Source: JAHFPN01 sp036559465 (GTDB taxonomy: Bacteria > Pseudomonadota > Alphaproteobacteria > Rhizobiales > Xanthobacteraceae). Taken from it: a stretch of DNA of 64,000 nt. The notes under the pieces are model-generated. The model was not told the DNA's origin, ran no database searches, and was given only the letters and a program-made list of their open reading frames with translations. Of the stretch, positions 1-9,465 are shown in pieces (position 1 is the stretch's first letter; each line of letters opens with the position of its first letter). The position numbers and the translations under genes were made by a program. Location of the stretch: NCBI GenBank assembly GCA_036559465.1, contig DATBTC010000017.1:1-64000 (forward strand), read 5' to 3'.

Positions 1-526
1 GAAATAAGAAGAGCCGTAGTGCCAGCGCGCCCGGATCGAGCGGCAGCGCGTTTCCCACAAACAGAGCGGCAAAGAAGGGCGCGGTCAGCGGTGTGATCGC
101 CGTGGTGGCGATGAGCGTCGCCAGCGCCAGCGCGGCGTCGAGCCCGAGCAGCGCCACAACGGCAGGCGCGGAAATGATCGGCGGGGCCGCGACCTGCAGC
201 ACGAGGGCGACCGCGAGTGCGTTCCACAGCTCGCCGCGGCCGAGCGCCATATAGGCGGTGCCCAGCACGAGCGGGGTGGCGATCATGATCCAGAGCGTTG
301 CGAGCAGGACCACCCTTGGACGGGAGAACTCGCTCTTCAGCGCCGCCGGATCGACCCGCAGAAAGGCGAGCACCAAGAGATAAAAGATCGAAGGCGCGAC
401 CAGCGGCTTGAACAGGGCGGCGAGCGGCGGCAGCGCGAGGCCGACGAGAATGCTCAAGGCGATGGCGCGGGTGCCCTGGCGGCCGAGCCAGTCGAGCGCC
501 TCGAAAATGCGCGCGAGCGCGCCCAT
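1..526 (-). CDS. SBF/bile acid:sodium symporter-like permease, N-terminal part (runs off the window edge)
   Basis: An open frame on the minus strand starts with ATG at 526 and stays open to base 1, so about 175 residues are visible and the C-terminus is missing. The protein is very hydrophobic. It begins MGALARIFEALDWLGRQGT and then alternates hydrophobic stretches with short charged loops (for example RVDPAALKSEFSRP). Later it has a proline-rich segment, QVAAPPIISAPAVVALLG, and a helix ending in TPLTAPFFAALF. This pattern resembles Na+-dependent SBF-type transporters found in rhizobial genomes. The substrate cannot be inferred. It is divergent from the FAD oxidase gene at 633, leaving about 106 bp for two promoters. 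Confidence 0.6.
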   Translation of the reverse strand, partial: MGALARIFEALDWLGRQGTRAIALSILVGLALPPLAALFKPLVAPSIFYLLVLAFLRVDPAALKSEFSRPRVVLLATLWIMIATPLVLGTAYMALGRGELWNALAVALVLQVAAPPIISAPAVVALLGLDAALALATLIATTAITPLTAPFFAALFVGNALPLDPGALALRLFLF

Positions 527-632
527 ATTTACCTCGCGATTCGGATGAACCCACCGTAACGCTGCGGTAAGGCTTCCGTAGCGGGCGGCGGCGCACTATC
601 GGCGAGGCCATCGCCGGAGGAAAGGGCAGATC

Positions 633-1877
633 GTGGCGCGCAAGGACGCATTGGTACTCGGCGCCGGGATCGTCGGCGTCTCGATCGCGCTGCATCTGCA
701 GAAGCGCGGGCTTGCTGTCGCGTTGGTGGACCGGCGCGAACCGGGCGAGGAGACTTCGTACGGCAATGCGGGCGTGATCGAGGGTAACACCGTATTCCCG
801 CCCGCGTTCCCGCGCGGCCTTGGTGCGCTCCTGCGGGTCGCGCTCAAGCGTGCTCCGGAGGCCAATTATCATCTTTTGTTTTTGCCGCGCGTCGCGCCAT
901 GGCTCTGGGCGTATCGCGCGGCTTCGCGGCCGGAACGGCTGATCGAGACCGCGCACCTGATGCGGCCGCTCTTTGCGCGCGCACTCACCGAGCACGAAGC
1001 GTTGCTAAGCGAATCCGGCGCCACGCGCTATCTGCGCAAGGAAGGTTGGCTCAAAATCTATCGGAGCGAGGAAAAATTTGCGGAACTCAAGCCCGAGCTG
1101 GATCTGGCGCGCGAATTCGGCCTGCCGTTCTCGATCATGGACGCCGACGGAGCGCGCGCGCTCGAGCCGTCGCTATCGCCCGTTTTTCGCCGGGCGGTGC
1201 ACTGGCAAAACGCCGCGAATCTCACCAATCCGCTGGCGGTGACCCAAGCTTATGCCGCTCGCTTCGCCGCGCTCGGCGGCGAGTTCGTCGATGGCGATGC
1301 CCGCACGCTCGCGCGCGTGGGCACGCGTTGGCAGGTCGATACGAAAAACGGAACACTCGATGCGGATACGGCAGTGATCGCGCTTGGGCCGTGGGCGCCC
1401 GACGTGCTGGAGAAGTTCGGCATCCGGCTGCCGCTCGGCATCAAGCGCGGCTATCACCGCCACTTCCGCCCGGCCGGCAACGCGACGCTGAAGCGGCCGG
1501 TCGGCGACATGGACAACGGCTATGCGCTGGCGCCGATGGAGCAGGGCATCCGGCTCACCACCGGCGCCGAGTTCGCTGCGCGCGACGCCCCGCCCACGCC
1601 GGTGCAGTTCGGCCGGCTGATGCCAGCGGCCAAGGAGCTCTTCCCGCTCGGTGAGCCGCTGGAGCAGACGCCGTGGATGGGTTCGCGGCCGTGCTTTTCG
1701 GACTCCCGCCCCGCGATCGGCCGCGCACCCGGCCAGCCGGGCCTGTGGCTCGCGTTCGGCCACGCGCACTGGGGACTGACGCTTGGCCCGGCGACTGGAC
1801 GGCTCATCGCCGAGATGATGACGGGCGCGGTGCCGTTCTGCGATCCGGCGCCTTACAGCGCCGAGCGTTTCGCATAG
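633..1877 (+). CDS. FAD-dependent D-amino acid dehydrogenase/oxidase family protein (DadA-like)
   Basis: A 414-residue flavoprotein of the DAO family, which oxidatively deaminates amino acids or related amines. The N-terminal dinucleotide-binding motif is GAGIVGVSIALHL (about residues 10-22), followed by the acidic ribose-binding end of strand 2 (VDRREPGEETSYGNAG). The conserved C-terminal FAD segment is seen as SRPAIGRAPG and GHAHWGLTLGPATG (about 363-395). Its length is typical of DadA. The start is GTG at 633, with GGAGG at 616-620 and AAAGG further on. It ends directly against the converging peptidase gene at 1878. The substrate is unknown; D-amino acids or hydroxyproline-type compounds are possible. 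Confidence 0.8.
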   Translation: MARKDALVLGAGIVGVSIALHLQKRGLAVALVDRREPGEETSYGNAGVIEGNTVFPPAFPRGLGALLRVALKRAPEANYHLLFLPRVAPWLWAYRAASRPERLIETAHLMRPLFARALTEHEALLSESGATRYLRKEGWLKIYRSEEKFAELKPELDLAREFGLPFSIMDADGARALEPSLSPVFRRAVHWQNAANLTNPLAVTQAYAARFAALGGEFVDGDARTLARVGTRWQVDTKNGTLDADTAVIALGPWAPDVLEKFGIRLPLGIKRGYHRHFRPAGNATLKRPVGDMDNGYALAPMEQGIRLTTGAEFAARDAPPTPVQFGRLMPAAKELFPLGEPLEQTPWMGSRPCFSDSRPAIGRAPGQPGLWLAFGHAHWGLTLGPATGRLIAEMMTGAVPFCDPAPYSAERFA

Positions 1878-2879
1878 TTATTTTCCGAACTTGTCGCGCC
1901 AGCTCGGCAGGGCGCCCTTGAAGGGGAGCGCGATCGCCTCGAACACGCCGCGCGCGACCGCGCGGGCGAGCACGTTGGCGGCGAGCGCCCCGAGCTCGGA
2001 AAGCTCGATTACCGGGTCTTTGAGCGGTCGCTTGCAAGTCGCGGCGGCGAACACGGTGTCGCCGTCGAGCGTCGTGTGTGCGGGGTAGATCGCGCGCGCG
2101 AGCCCGTCCTGGGCCATGACGGCGAACTCTTTCGTTTGTGCTTTCGTCAGTGTTGCGTCGGTCGCCACCACCGCGATGGTGGTGTTCTCGCCGAGACCGC
2201 CCTTGGCGCGCAGCTTCAGCGCATCGCGCGGGAGCTTCGGTGGGAAGCCACGGCCGCCAAACTCATCGTTCTCCTCGAAGGGCGCGGCCCAGAAATGTGG
2301 CCTGTTACCGATGACGGTGCTGCCGCAGGCATTGACCGCAACGAGCGCGCCGACCGTGTGACCGCCGGTCGAGTGCGCGGAGGCTGAGCCGAGCCCGCCC
2401 TTGAGGTCAACAGTCGTGGCCCCGAAGCCGGCACCGGCCGTACCGAGCTTGAACGAAGTGCCGGCGGTGCTCGCGGCGGCATGGCCGAGATCGCGATAGG
2501 GCGGGAAGCGCGCCCAATTCTTGTCGCCGCCATTAATGAGATCGAACAGGATCGCGCCGACCACGATAGGGACGCGAATGTCGGCGATGGCGAAGCCGCG
2601 GCCTTGCTCGCGCAACCACGCTTGAACGCCGCTCGGTGCGTCGAGGCCGAAAACCGAGCCGCCGGAAAGCACGATCGCGTCGATGCGCTCGACGGTGCGG
2701 TGCGGCTCCAGCAGGTCCGTGTCGCGGGTGCCTGGCGCGCCGCCGCGCACATCGACCGCGGCCACCGCCGCCTCGTCGAACACGATGGCGGTGACGCCCG
2801 AAGCGAGCCTGGCGTCGTCGGTATTGCCGACCTTGATGCCGGCCACGTCGGTGATGAGGTTGCGCAGGGCTTCAGCCAT
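1878..2879 (-). CDS. P1 family peptidase (DmpA-like aminopeptidase/D-esterase)
   Basis: A 333-residue member of the DmpA/P1 family, N-terminal nucleophile hydrolases that act as aminopeptidases on L- or D-amino acid amides and esters. The family start MAEALRNLITDVAGIKVG is visible, and the segment GLGENTTIAVVATDA (about residues 246-260) contains the likely self-processing site and nucleophilic Thr. Glycine-rich stretches such as VLSGGSVFGLDA and GGHTVGALVAVN are family hallmarks. I chose ATG at 2879 because homologues begin there; an in-frame ATG at 2936 would add 19 unconserved residues. It converges on the DadA-like gene with no gap between the stop codons. Confidence 0.85.
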   Translation of the reverse strand: MAEALRNLITDVAGIKVGNTDDARLASGVTAIVFDEAAVAAVDVRGGAPGTRDTDLLEPHRTVERIDAIVLSGGSVFGLDAPSGVQAWLREQGRGFAIADIRVPIVVGAILFDLINGGDKNWARFPPYRDLGHAAASTAGTSFKLGTAGAGFGATTVDLKGGLGSASAHSTGGHTVGALVAVNACGSTVIGNRPHFWAAPFEENDEFGGRGFPPKLPRDALKLRAKGGLGENTTIAVVATDATLTKAQTKEFAVMAQDGLARAIYPAHTTLDGDTVFAAATCKRPLKDPVIELSELGALAANVLARAVARGVFEAIALPFKGALPSWRDKFGK

Positions 2880-2996
2880 GGTGGGCGCAGGCTGGCGCAG
2901 GCGGCAGGTGAATTGCAAGGGCTCACGAACGGTCACATCCCGGCGAGCGGCGCATCTCGCCCTTGCGCGCGACCGGGCGCGACGGCATCAAGGCCC

Positions 2997-3728
2997 ATGG
3001 CCGAAGTCAATTACCTGACCGCGCTGCTCGCCGGGCTGATCAGCTTCCTGTCGCCCTGCGTCCTGCCGCTGGTGCCGCCCTATCTCTGCTATCTCGCCGG
3101 AACCACGTTCGAGCACGTGATGGCGCGCGAGCCGAACGCGCAGGTGGCGCGGCGCGAGATCGTGGCGTCGCTGCTGTTCGTGGCGGGCTTCTCGACCGTG
3201 TTCGTTGCGCTCGGCGCCGGAGCATCGGTGATCGGCGGACTGCTTCGAGCCTATAGCAACTTCCTCTCGATCGTCGCCGGCATCGCGATCCTTGCCATGG
3301 GCCTGCATTTTCTCGGCGTGTTTCGTATTCCACTCATGGGGCGGACAGCGCGGCTTGAGGTGGAGAAGCCAGTCGGGCTGTGGGGCGCCTATGTCATGGG
3401 GCTTGCGTTTGCTTTCGGCTGGACGCCCTGCATCGGCCCTGTGCTTGCCGCCATTCTCGCGCTCGCCGCGTCGGAGACCACGATCACGCGCGGCGCATCG
3501 CTGCTGGCGGTCTACTCGCTGGGCCTGGGGATTCCGTTTGTGCTGGCGGCGTTCGCGCTGAAGCCGTTCGTGGGGCTGCTCGCGCGCATGCGCCATCGCC
3601 TCGGGCTCGTGGAGAAGGCGATGGGCGCGATGCTGGTGCTGACCGGCATCGCTTTCCTCACCGGCTGGGTCACGCGGGCGAGCTATTGGCTGCTCGAAAC
3701 GTTTCCGACGCTTGCGAATTTCGGCTAA
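2997..3728 (+). CDS. CcdA-like cytochrome c biogenesis / thiol-disulfide transport membrane protein
   Basis: A 243-residue integral membrane protein of the CcdA/DsbD-beta family, which passes electrons from cytoplasmic thioredoxin to periplasmic thiol oxidoreductases. Six hydrophobic segments are apparent. The two redox cysteines sit in the expected places: SFLSPCVLPLVPP in the first helix (about residues 15-27) and GWTPCIGPVLAA in the fourth. The ATG at 2997 gives the typical CcdA N-terminus (MAEVNYLTALLAGLISFL); the frame stays open upstream, but that sequence lies in the divergent peptidase region. It is divergent from the peptidase gene, with about 117 bp between starts. It ends just before a strong hairpin shared with the converging liv operon. 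Confidence 0.87.
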   Translation: MAEVNYLTALLAGLISFLSPCVLPLVPPYLCYLAGTTFEHVMAREPNAQVARREIVASLLFVAGFSTVFVALGAGASVIGGLLRAYSNFLSIVAGIAILAMGLHFLGVFRIPLMGRTARLEVEKPVGLWGAYVMGLAFAFGWTPCIGPVLAAILALAASETTITRGASLLAVYSLGLGIPFVLAAFALKPFVGLLARMRHRLGLVEKAMGAMLVLTGIAFLTGWVTRASYWLLETFPTLANFG

Positions 3729-3757
3729 AAAAAGGAAGCCCGCCAAAGCGGGCTTCC
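3727..3757 (-). terminator. Rho-independent terminator at the end of the liv operon
   Basis: A perfect 10-bp inverted repeat, GGAAGCCCGC (3734-3743) and GCGGGCTTCC (3748-3757), is separated by a CAAA loop. Read on the minus strand, the hairpin is followed by seven T residues (complement of 3727-3733). It therefore looks like an intrinsic terminator for the minus-strand binding-protein gene that ends at 3785. It lies between convergent genes and may also slow transcription from the ccdA side, although that direction lacks a T tract. Confidence 0.85.
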
Positions 3758-3784
3758 AAATCGCAATGTTGCCTTCGATCTCGA

Positions 3785-4900
3785 TCAGGTTGAGCCGGCC
3801 GGGATTTCCTTGTATTTCCCGTCCTTGCCCCAGATGTACCAGACGTAATCGAGGACGGTGATGTCGCCCTTCTTGTCGTAGCCGATCTGGCCGAGCACCG
3901 TGTTCCACTTTCCGGCGCGGATCGTCTCGGCGACCTTCTTCGCGTCGAAGGTGCCGGCTTTAGCCACCGCCTGCGCCCAGATCTGGAACGCGGCGTAGCT
4001 GTAAAGCGTGTAGCCCTCCGGATCGATGCCCTTGTCCTTGAACTTCTTCACCACCGCGGCTGCTTGCGGCTTGTTCCGCGGATCGGGGCCGAAGGTCATC
4101 ATGGTGCCTTCGCCGGCGGGGCCGGTGATGGACCAGAACTCGTTGGTGACGAGCGAGTCGCCGCCGAACAGCGTGGTCTTCATGCCCTGATCGCGCATCT
4201 GGCGGAGCAAGAGGCCGCCTTCGGCGTGATAGCCACCGAGATAGACGGCGTCGATCTTGGCCGCCTTCATCTTGGAGACCAGCGCGGTGAAGTCCTTGTC
4301 GCCCTTGTTGTAGGACTCGAACATCTTCTCGCGCAGGCCGGCCTTGTTTAGCGCCTTCTTGGTCTCGTCGGCCAGGCCTTTGCCGTAGGTGGTCTTGTCG
4401 TTGAGAATGGCGACGTTCTTGCCCTTGAAACGCTTGGCCAGATAATTGCCGGCGACCAGGCCCTGCTGGTCGTCGCGGCCGCAGACGCGGAACGTGTTCC
4501 AGAGCTTGCGCTCGGTGAACAACGGATTGGTCGATGCCGGCGTGATCTGCAGCACGCCGCCTTCGGCGTAGGCCTCCGATGCCGGGATCGACGAGCCGGA
4601 GCAGAAGTGCCCGGCCACGAACGCGACCTTGGCGGCGGCGAATTTCTCCGCGATTGCGCGGGCCTGTTTCGGATCGCAGGCGTCGTCGCCGACCTGGAGC
4701 ACGAGCTTGCGGCCCAGCACGCCGCCGGCCGCATTGAGGTCGGCGACGGCGAGTTCTGCGCCGTTCTTCATCTGCGCGCCGAACGCGGCTTCGGAACCGG
4801 TCAAAGGACCGGCGAGGCCGACGGTGATGTCTTGCGCCGAGGCCGCCCCGGCAAAGCCGAGGCTCGCGCCGAGCGCAAGAACGGTCAGTAGTCTCTTCAT
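3785..4900 (-). CDS. Branched-chain amino acid-type ABC transporter substrate-binding protein (LivJ/LivK-like)
   Basis: A 371-residue periplasmic binding protein of the HAAT (type I periplasmic binding fold) family. The signal peptide is MKRLLTVLALGASLGFAG followed by AASAQ, with cleavage probably after ASA. The mature protein begins DITVGLAGPLTG, the classic LivJ start. Later segments such as QVGDDACDPKQA and VAGHFCSGSSIPASEAY are typical ligand-pocket regions. I chose ATG at 4900 because it starts the signal peptide and has GGGAGA just upstream; an in-frame ATG at 4936 would extend it. It lies downstream of the permease and ATPase genes, which read in the same direction. The ligand may be branched-chain amino acids, amides or an aromatic acid; the neighbouring hydroxylase genes keep the last option open. 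Confidence 0.88.
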   Translation of the reverse strand: MKRLLTVLALGASLGFAGAASAQDITVGLAGPLTGSEAAFGAQMKNGAELAVADLNAAGGVLGRKLVLQVGDDACDPKQARAIAEKFAAAKVAFVAGHFCSGSSIPASEAYAEGGVLQITPASTNPLFTERKLWNTFRVCGRDDQQGLVAGNYLAKRFKGKNVAILNDKTTYGKGLADETKKALNKAGLREKMFESYNKGDKDFTALVSKMKAAKIDAVYLGGYHAEGGLLLRQMRDQGMKTTLFGGDSLVTNEFWSITGPAGEGTMMTFGPDPRNKPQAAAVVKKFKDKGIDPEGYTLYSYAAFQIWAQAVAKAGTFDAKKVAETIRAGKWNTVLGQIGYDKKGDITVLDYVWYIWGKDGKYKEIPAGST

Positions 4901-5022
4901 CTTGCTTCTCCCCATGGCATTTGAACCGAACGGCATCCCGCCGCCGGGCGGGACCGCTTGGTGCTATTCTGGCGGGTTTTCCGCGGATGTCATCCGCAAA
5001 GCGACATCAAATCCCGCGGAAT

Positions 5023-5379
5023 TTACTCGTTGCCTATGAGGCGCTTGCGCCAGGTGACGGGGCTCGATCGTTCATAGAGCCACCGATATTGGGTCACCAT
5101 GAGTGTCGTGCGCGTGACGCGCCAGGACAGGCCGCCGATTGCCGTCAAAAACAGCGTATCGGCGAGAAACGAGGCGAGCGAGAGCAAATCCGCCTCGAAC
5201 AGCGCGAAGTGGAAGAAGCGCACGACCGCGCCGAGCAGGATCGAATATGCGATCACCTGAAGGAGCGGCCGCCAAGTATGCGCGCAAGCGCGCCCGGTGA
5301 GCCAGGCCGCGCCGCCGCCGAGAAAGCCGGTGACGAACAGCACCTGCAGCCAGGATTCGGTTTCGTAGAGCGTGCCCAT
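5023..5379 (-). CDS. DUF6867 family small membrane protein of the liv operon
   Basis: A 118-residue protein with three hydrophobic segments (about residues 10-30, 38-60 and 68-85) and a conserved basic C-terminal tail (TQYRWLYERSSPVTWRKRL). In rhizobial genomes this family occurs inside branched-chain amino acid ABC transporter operons. The same is true here: it sits between livF (9 nt away) and the binding-protein gene. Its function is unknown. The constant linkage suggests an accessory membrane component, but that is inference. Confidence 0.8.
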   Translation of the reverse strand: MGTLYETESWLQVLFVTGFLGGGAAWLTGRACAHTWRPLLQVIAYSILLGAVVRFFHFALFEADLLSLASFLADTLFLTAIGGLSWRVTRTTLMVTQYRWLYERSSPVTWRKRLIGNE

Positions 5380-5389
5380 GCCGTGCCCG

Positions 5390-6105
5390 TCAGTGCCGCG
5401 CGCCGAGATAGGCGGCGCGCACCTCGGGCCGCTCCAGCAGCTCGCGGCCGGTGCCGGAAATCGTGATCTGGCCGTTCACCATTACATAGGCGCGGTCGGC
5501 GAGACGGAGTGCGTGAAAGGCGTTCTGCTCGACGAGGAAGACCGTGAGCTTCTCGCGCTTGTTCAGGTCGCGGATGACGGAGAAAATCTGGTGCACGAGC
5601 TGCGGCGCGAGTCCGAGCGAAGGCTCGTCGAGGAGAAGCAAGCGCGGCCGGCTCATCAATGCGCGCGCGATGGAGAGCATTTGCTGCTCGCCGCCCGATA
5701 GTGTGCCGCCGCGTTGATCGCGGCGTTTTTCGAGAATAGGGAAAAGCTGAAAGACGCGCGCAACGTCCTCGTCGAAATGGACGAACTCGTTGACAGCTGC
5801 GCCCATTTGCAGGTTTTCGAACACAGTCATACGCGGGAAGATGCGCCGGCCCTCGGGCGCCTGGGCGATGCGTGCGCGCACGATCTCGTGGGTGGGAAGC
5901 TGCGTGATGTCATGGCCGTCGAAGACGATGCTGCCTTCGCGCGCGCGCGGCGTGCCGCAGATCGTCATCATCAAGGTCGATTTTCCGGCGCCGTTGGCGC
6001 CGATCAGCGTCACGATCTCGCCCTCGCGCACCTCGATGTCGACGCCCTTGAGCGCGATTACGCTGCCATAGAAGGCTTTGACGCCGCGGACGGAGAGCAG
6101 CGCGT

Positions 6106-6109
<4 letters not shown>
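5390..6109 (-). CDS. livF: Branched-chain amino acid-type ABC transporter ATPase LivF
   Basis: A 239-residue ATPase, one of the two nucleotide-binding subunits of a HAAT importer. Visible motifs are Walker A GANGAGKSTLM (about residues 37-47), the ABC signature LSGGEQQMLSIARAL, Walker B LLLLDEPSLGLAP and the switch histidine region FLVEQNA. The length is normal for LivF. The start is ATG at 6109, which overlaps the livG stop by 4 nt (ATGA), implying translational coupling; the frame is open further upstream, but that part lies inside livG. Confidence 0.93.
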
Positions 6110-6947
<838 letters not shown>

Positions 6948-6951
<4 letters not shown>

Positions 6952-8246
6952 GTGCGGCCCTCCGCGACTTTCTCGGCGGGGATCGTCTTCTTCTCAGTGA
7001 GAAATACCGAAGGATCGCGGGTCGCGACCAGGCCGCGCGGCCGCCAGACCATGATAGCGACCATGGCTATGCCGAAGAGCAGCATGCGGGCCTGGGCGAA
7101 CTCGCGGAATAGCTCGAAGCCACCGATCATCACGAAAGCGGCGAAGGCAACGCCTACCTGGCTGCCCATGCCGCCGAGCACTACGATCGCCAGAATCAAC
7201 GCCGACTCCGAGAAGGAAAAGGATTCCGGGCTAATGAAGCCCTGGCGCGTCGCGAAGAAGGCGCCGGCAAAGCCGCCGAACATGGCGCCGATGGCGAAGG
7301 CCGTGAGCTTGGTGTGGGTCGTGTTGATGCCGAGCGAGCGGCAGGCGATTTCGTCCTCGCGCAAGGCTTCCCAGGCGCGGCCGATCGGCAAGCGGCGCAG
7401 ACGGAGAGTGACGAAGTTGGTGAGCAGCGCGAGCGCGAGAATCACATAGTAGAGAAAGATGATCCGGTGCAGCGGCGTGAATTCGAGGCCAAAAGTATCG
7501 GCGAAGCCGCCTTCGCCTTCGATGAAGGGGATACCGAAGAAGCTCGGGCGCGGAATGCCGGTGATGCCGTTCGGCCCACCGGTGAAGCTCGACCAGTTGA
7601 TGATGACGAGGCGAATGATCTCGCCGAACGCGAGCGTTACGATCGCGAGATAGTCGCCGCGTAGCCGCAGCACCGGGAAGCCGAGCAGAACGCCCCAGAA
7701 GGCCGCGAGGATTCCGGCGACCGGCAGGCAGACCCAGAACGACAGCCCGGAATACTGCGCCATCAACGCGTAGGAGTACGCACCGACGGCGTAGAACGCC
7801 ACGTATCCGAGGTCGAGTAGCCCGGCGAGGCCGACGACGATGTTCAGTCCCCAGCCGAGCATCACGTAGGTAAGCACGAGGATGCCGAGATCGAGGTAGT
7901 AGCGGTCTGCGCTGAACGGCATCGTGAGCGCGAAAAGAAGCAGCGCCGGGCCGGCGAAGCGCGACAGGCGCGCGATGCGCGCCTTGGTATCGCTTGAGAT
8001 GAACCTGCTGGTATCGATTTCGAACGCGCCGCTCTGATAGAGCAACATGATCAGAAAACGGCCGGCGAATACTGCCGCGACTACGATCGCAAGCAGCATC
8101 GGCCGGGGCAGGAGTTCGAGTTCACTGGTGGAACTCGCCTCGGTGCGCAAGCCGACCAACAGCCCGAACAGGCCGAGCGCGATAGCCGCTGCGACGCCTG
8201 AGTCCTTCAGCGCAGCGGCGAGGTCGATGCGCGATCGATCCGCCAC
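6948..8246 (-). CDS. livM: Branched-chain amino acid-type ABC transporter permease LivM
   Basis: A 432-residue permease with about ten or more hydrophobic segments. The LivM core begins near residue 125 (LDLGILVLTYVMLGWGLNIVVG) and includes the conserved coupling region GRAWEALREDEIACRSLGIN and the terminal part GGMGSQVGVAFAAF. The first 120 residues form an extra membrane-spanning N-terminal region, which is common in alphaproteobacterial LivM. The end overlaps livG by 4 nt. It is 6 nt downstream of livH. Confidence 0.9.
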
Positions 8247-8252
8247 GCCGGC

Positions 8253-9167
8253 TCAAACCTTCTCGACCTCCGGCCGGCCGAGAATGCCGGTCGGAAGGAA
8301 AATCAGCACCAGCACGAGGACCGAGAAGGCGGCGACGTCCTTGTACTCCACGGAAAAATACGCCGACCAGAAGGTCTCGATCAGCCCGATCAGCAAACCA
8401 CCGAGCATGGCGCCGGGCAGCGACCCGATGCCGCCGAGCACCGCGGCGGTAAACGCCTTAATCCCCGCCTGGAAGCCGATATAGAAATCGATCACGCCGT
8501 AATAGAGCAGGAACATGACGCCTGCGACGGCTGCGAGCGCTGCGCCGATGACAAACGTAAAGGCGATGGTGCGGTCGGTATCGACGCCGACCAGAGACGC
8601 CATCTTCAAGTCCTGCTCGCAGGCGCGCATGTCGCGCCCTAACCGCGTCTTGGCCACCAGCCACGAGAACATCAGCATGAGCACTACGGTCGTCACCACG
8701 ATCATGATCTGCACGTAGGAGAGCTGCACCGCAAAGTCATCGTGTCCCATCAGCGTGAAACCGCCGGGCACCAGCGGCGGCAGCGGCTTGACGCGCGCGC
8801 CCTGCACGATTTGCACGTAGTTCTGCAACACGATCGACATGCCGATCGCCGAGATCAGGGGTGCGAGCCGGAATGAGCCGCGCAGCGGCCGGTAGGCGAA
8901 GCGCTCCACGGTCCAGCCATAGAGCGCGGTCAGCGCCATCGCGATCAAGAGCACGAGGAAGAGCGCCAGCGGCACGGCGGTGAGGCCGATGGCGACGAGC
9001 GCTAGAAACGCGATCAAAGCGATGAAGGCGCTCACCATGAAGATGTCGCCATGGGCGAAATTGATCATGCCGATGATGCCGTAGACCATGGTGTAGCCGA
9101 GCGCGATCAGCCCATAGATCGAGCCGAGCGCGATGGCGTTGATGAGCTGCTGGAAGAAATATTCCAC
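8253..9167 (-). CDS. livH: Branched-chain amino acid-type ABC transporter permease LivH
   Basis: A 304-residue permease, first gene of the liv operon. It starts in typical LivH fashion (VEYFFQQLINAIALGSIYGL) and contains the conserved NFAHGDIFMVSAF segment, the EAA-like coupling region (GRDMRACEQDLKMASLVGVD) and the C-terminal VLGGIGSLPGAMLGGL block. I chose the GTG at 9167 because a GAGGAG ribosome-binding site lies about 9 nt upstream; in-frame ATGs at 9200 and 9251 would add unconserved residues. About 298 bp separate it from the divergent hpaB-like gene, room for both promoters; I could not define a clear pair there. Confidence 0.9.
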   Translation of the reverse strand: MEYFFQQLINAIALGSIYGLIALGYTMVYGIIGMINFAHGDIFMVSAFIALIAFLALVAIGLTAVPLALFLVLLIAMALTALYGWTVERFAYRPLRGSFRLAPLISAIGMSIVLQNYVQIVQGARVKPLPPLVPGGFTLMGHDDFAVQLSYVQIMIVVTTVVLMLMFSWLVAKTRLGRDMRACEQDLKMASLVGVDTDRTIAFTFVIGAALAAVAGVMFLLYYGVIDFYIGFQAGIKAFTAAVLGGIGSLPGAMLGGLLIGLIETFWSAYFSVEYKDVAAFSVLVLVLIFLPTGILGRPEVEKV

Positions 9168-9465
9168 GCTTTTCCGCTCCTCTCGGGCGGCTTTGGCCAT
9201 CCCTGGCCGTCCACCGGCGTTCTCCCCCGGCCGATAGGCGGCGATTCTCAAGGTTTAGCGCGGCGCCCGGCCCGCTACAAATCGGGCGCGCACGCGCCAT
9301 TGCGCGCTTCGGCTGGACGCCAGTCGGGATATTCCGTCAAATCCCGCTAGCATCCCTTCCGGGACAGCGACGGCGCGCCCAAACAGAAGCAGGAAACGCG
9401 CCACCAAACGCCAAGCACAATCTTTCGGTACGTGGACCGGAAACCGGCCGCGCTAGGGAGCCAAC

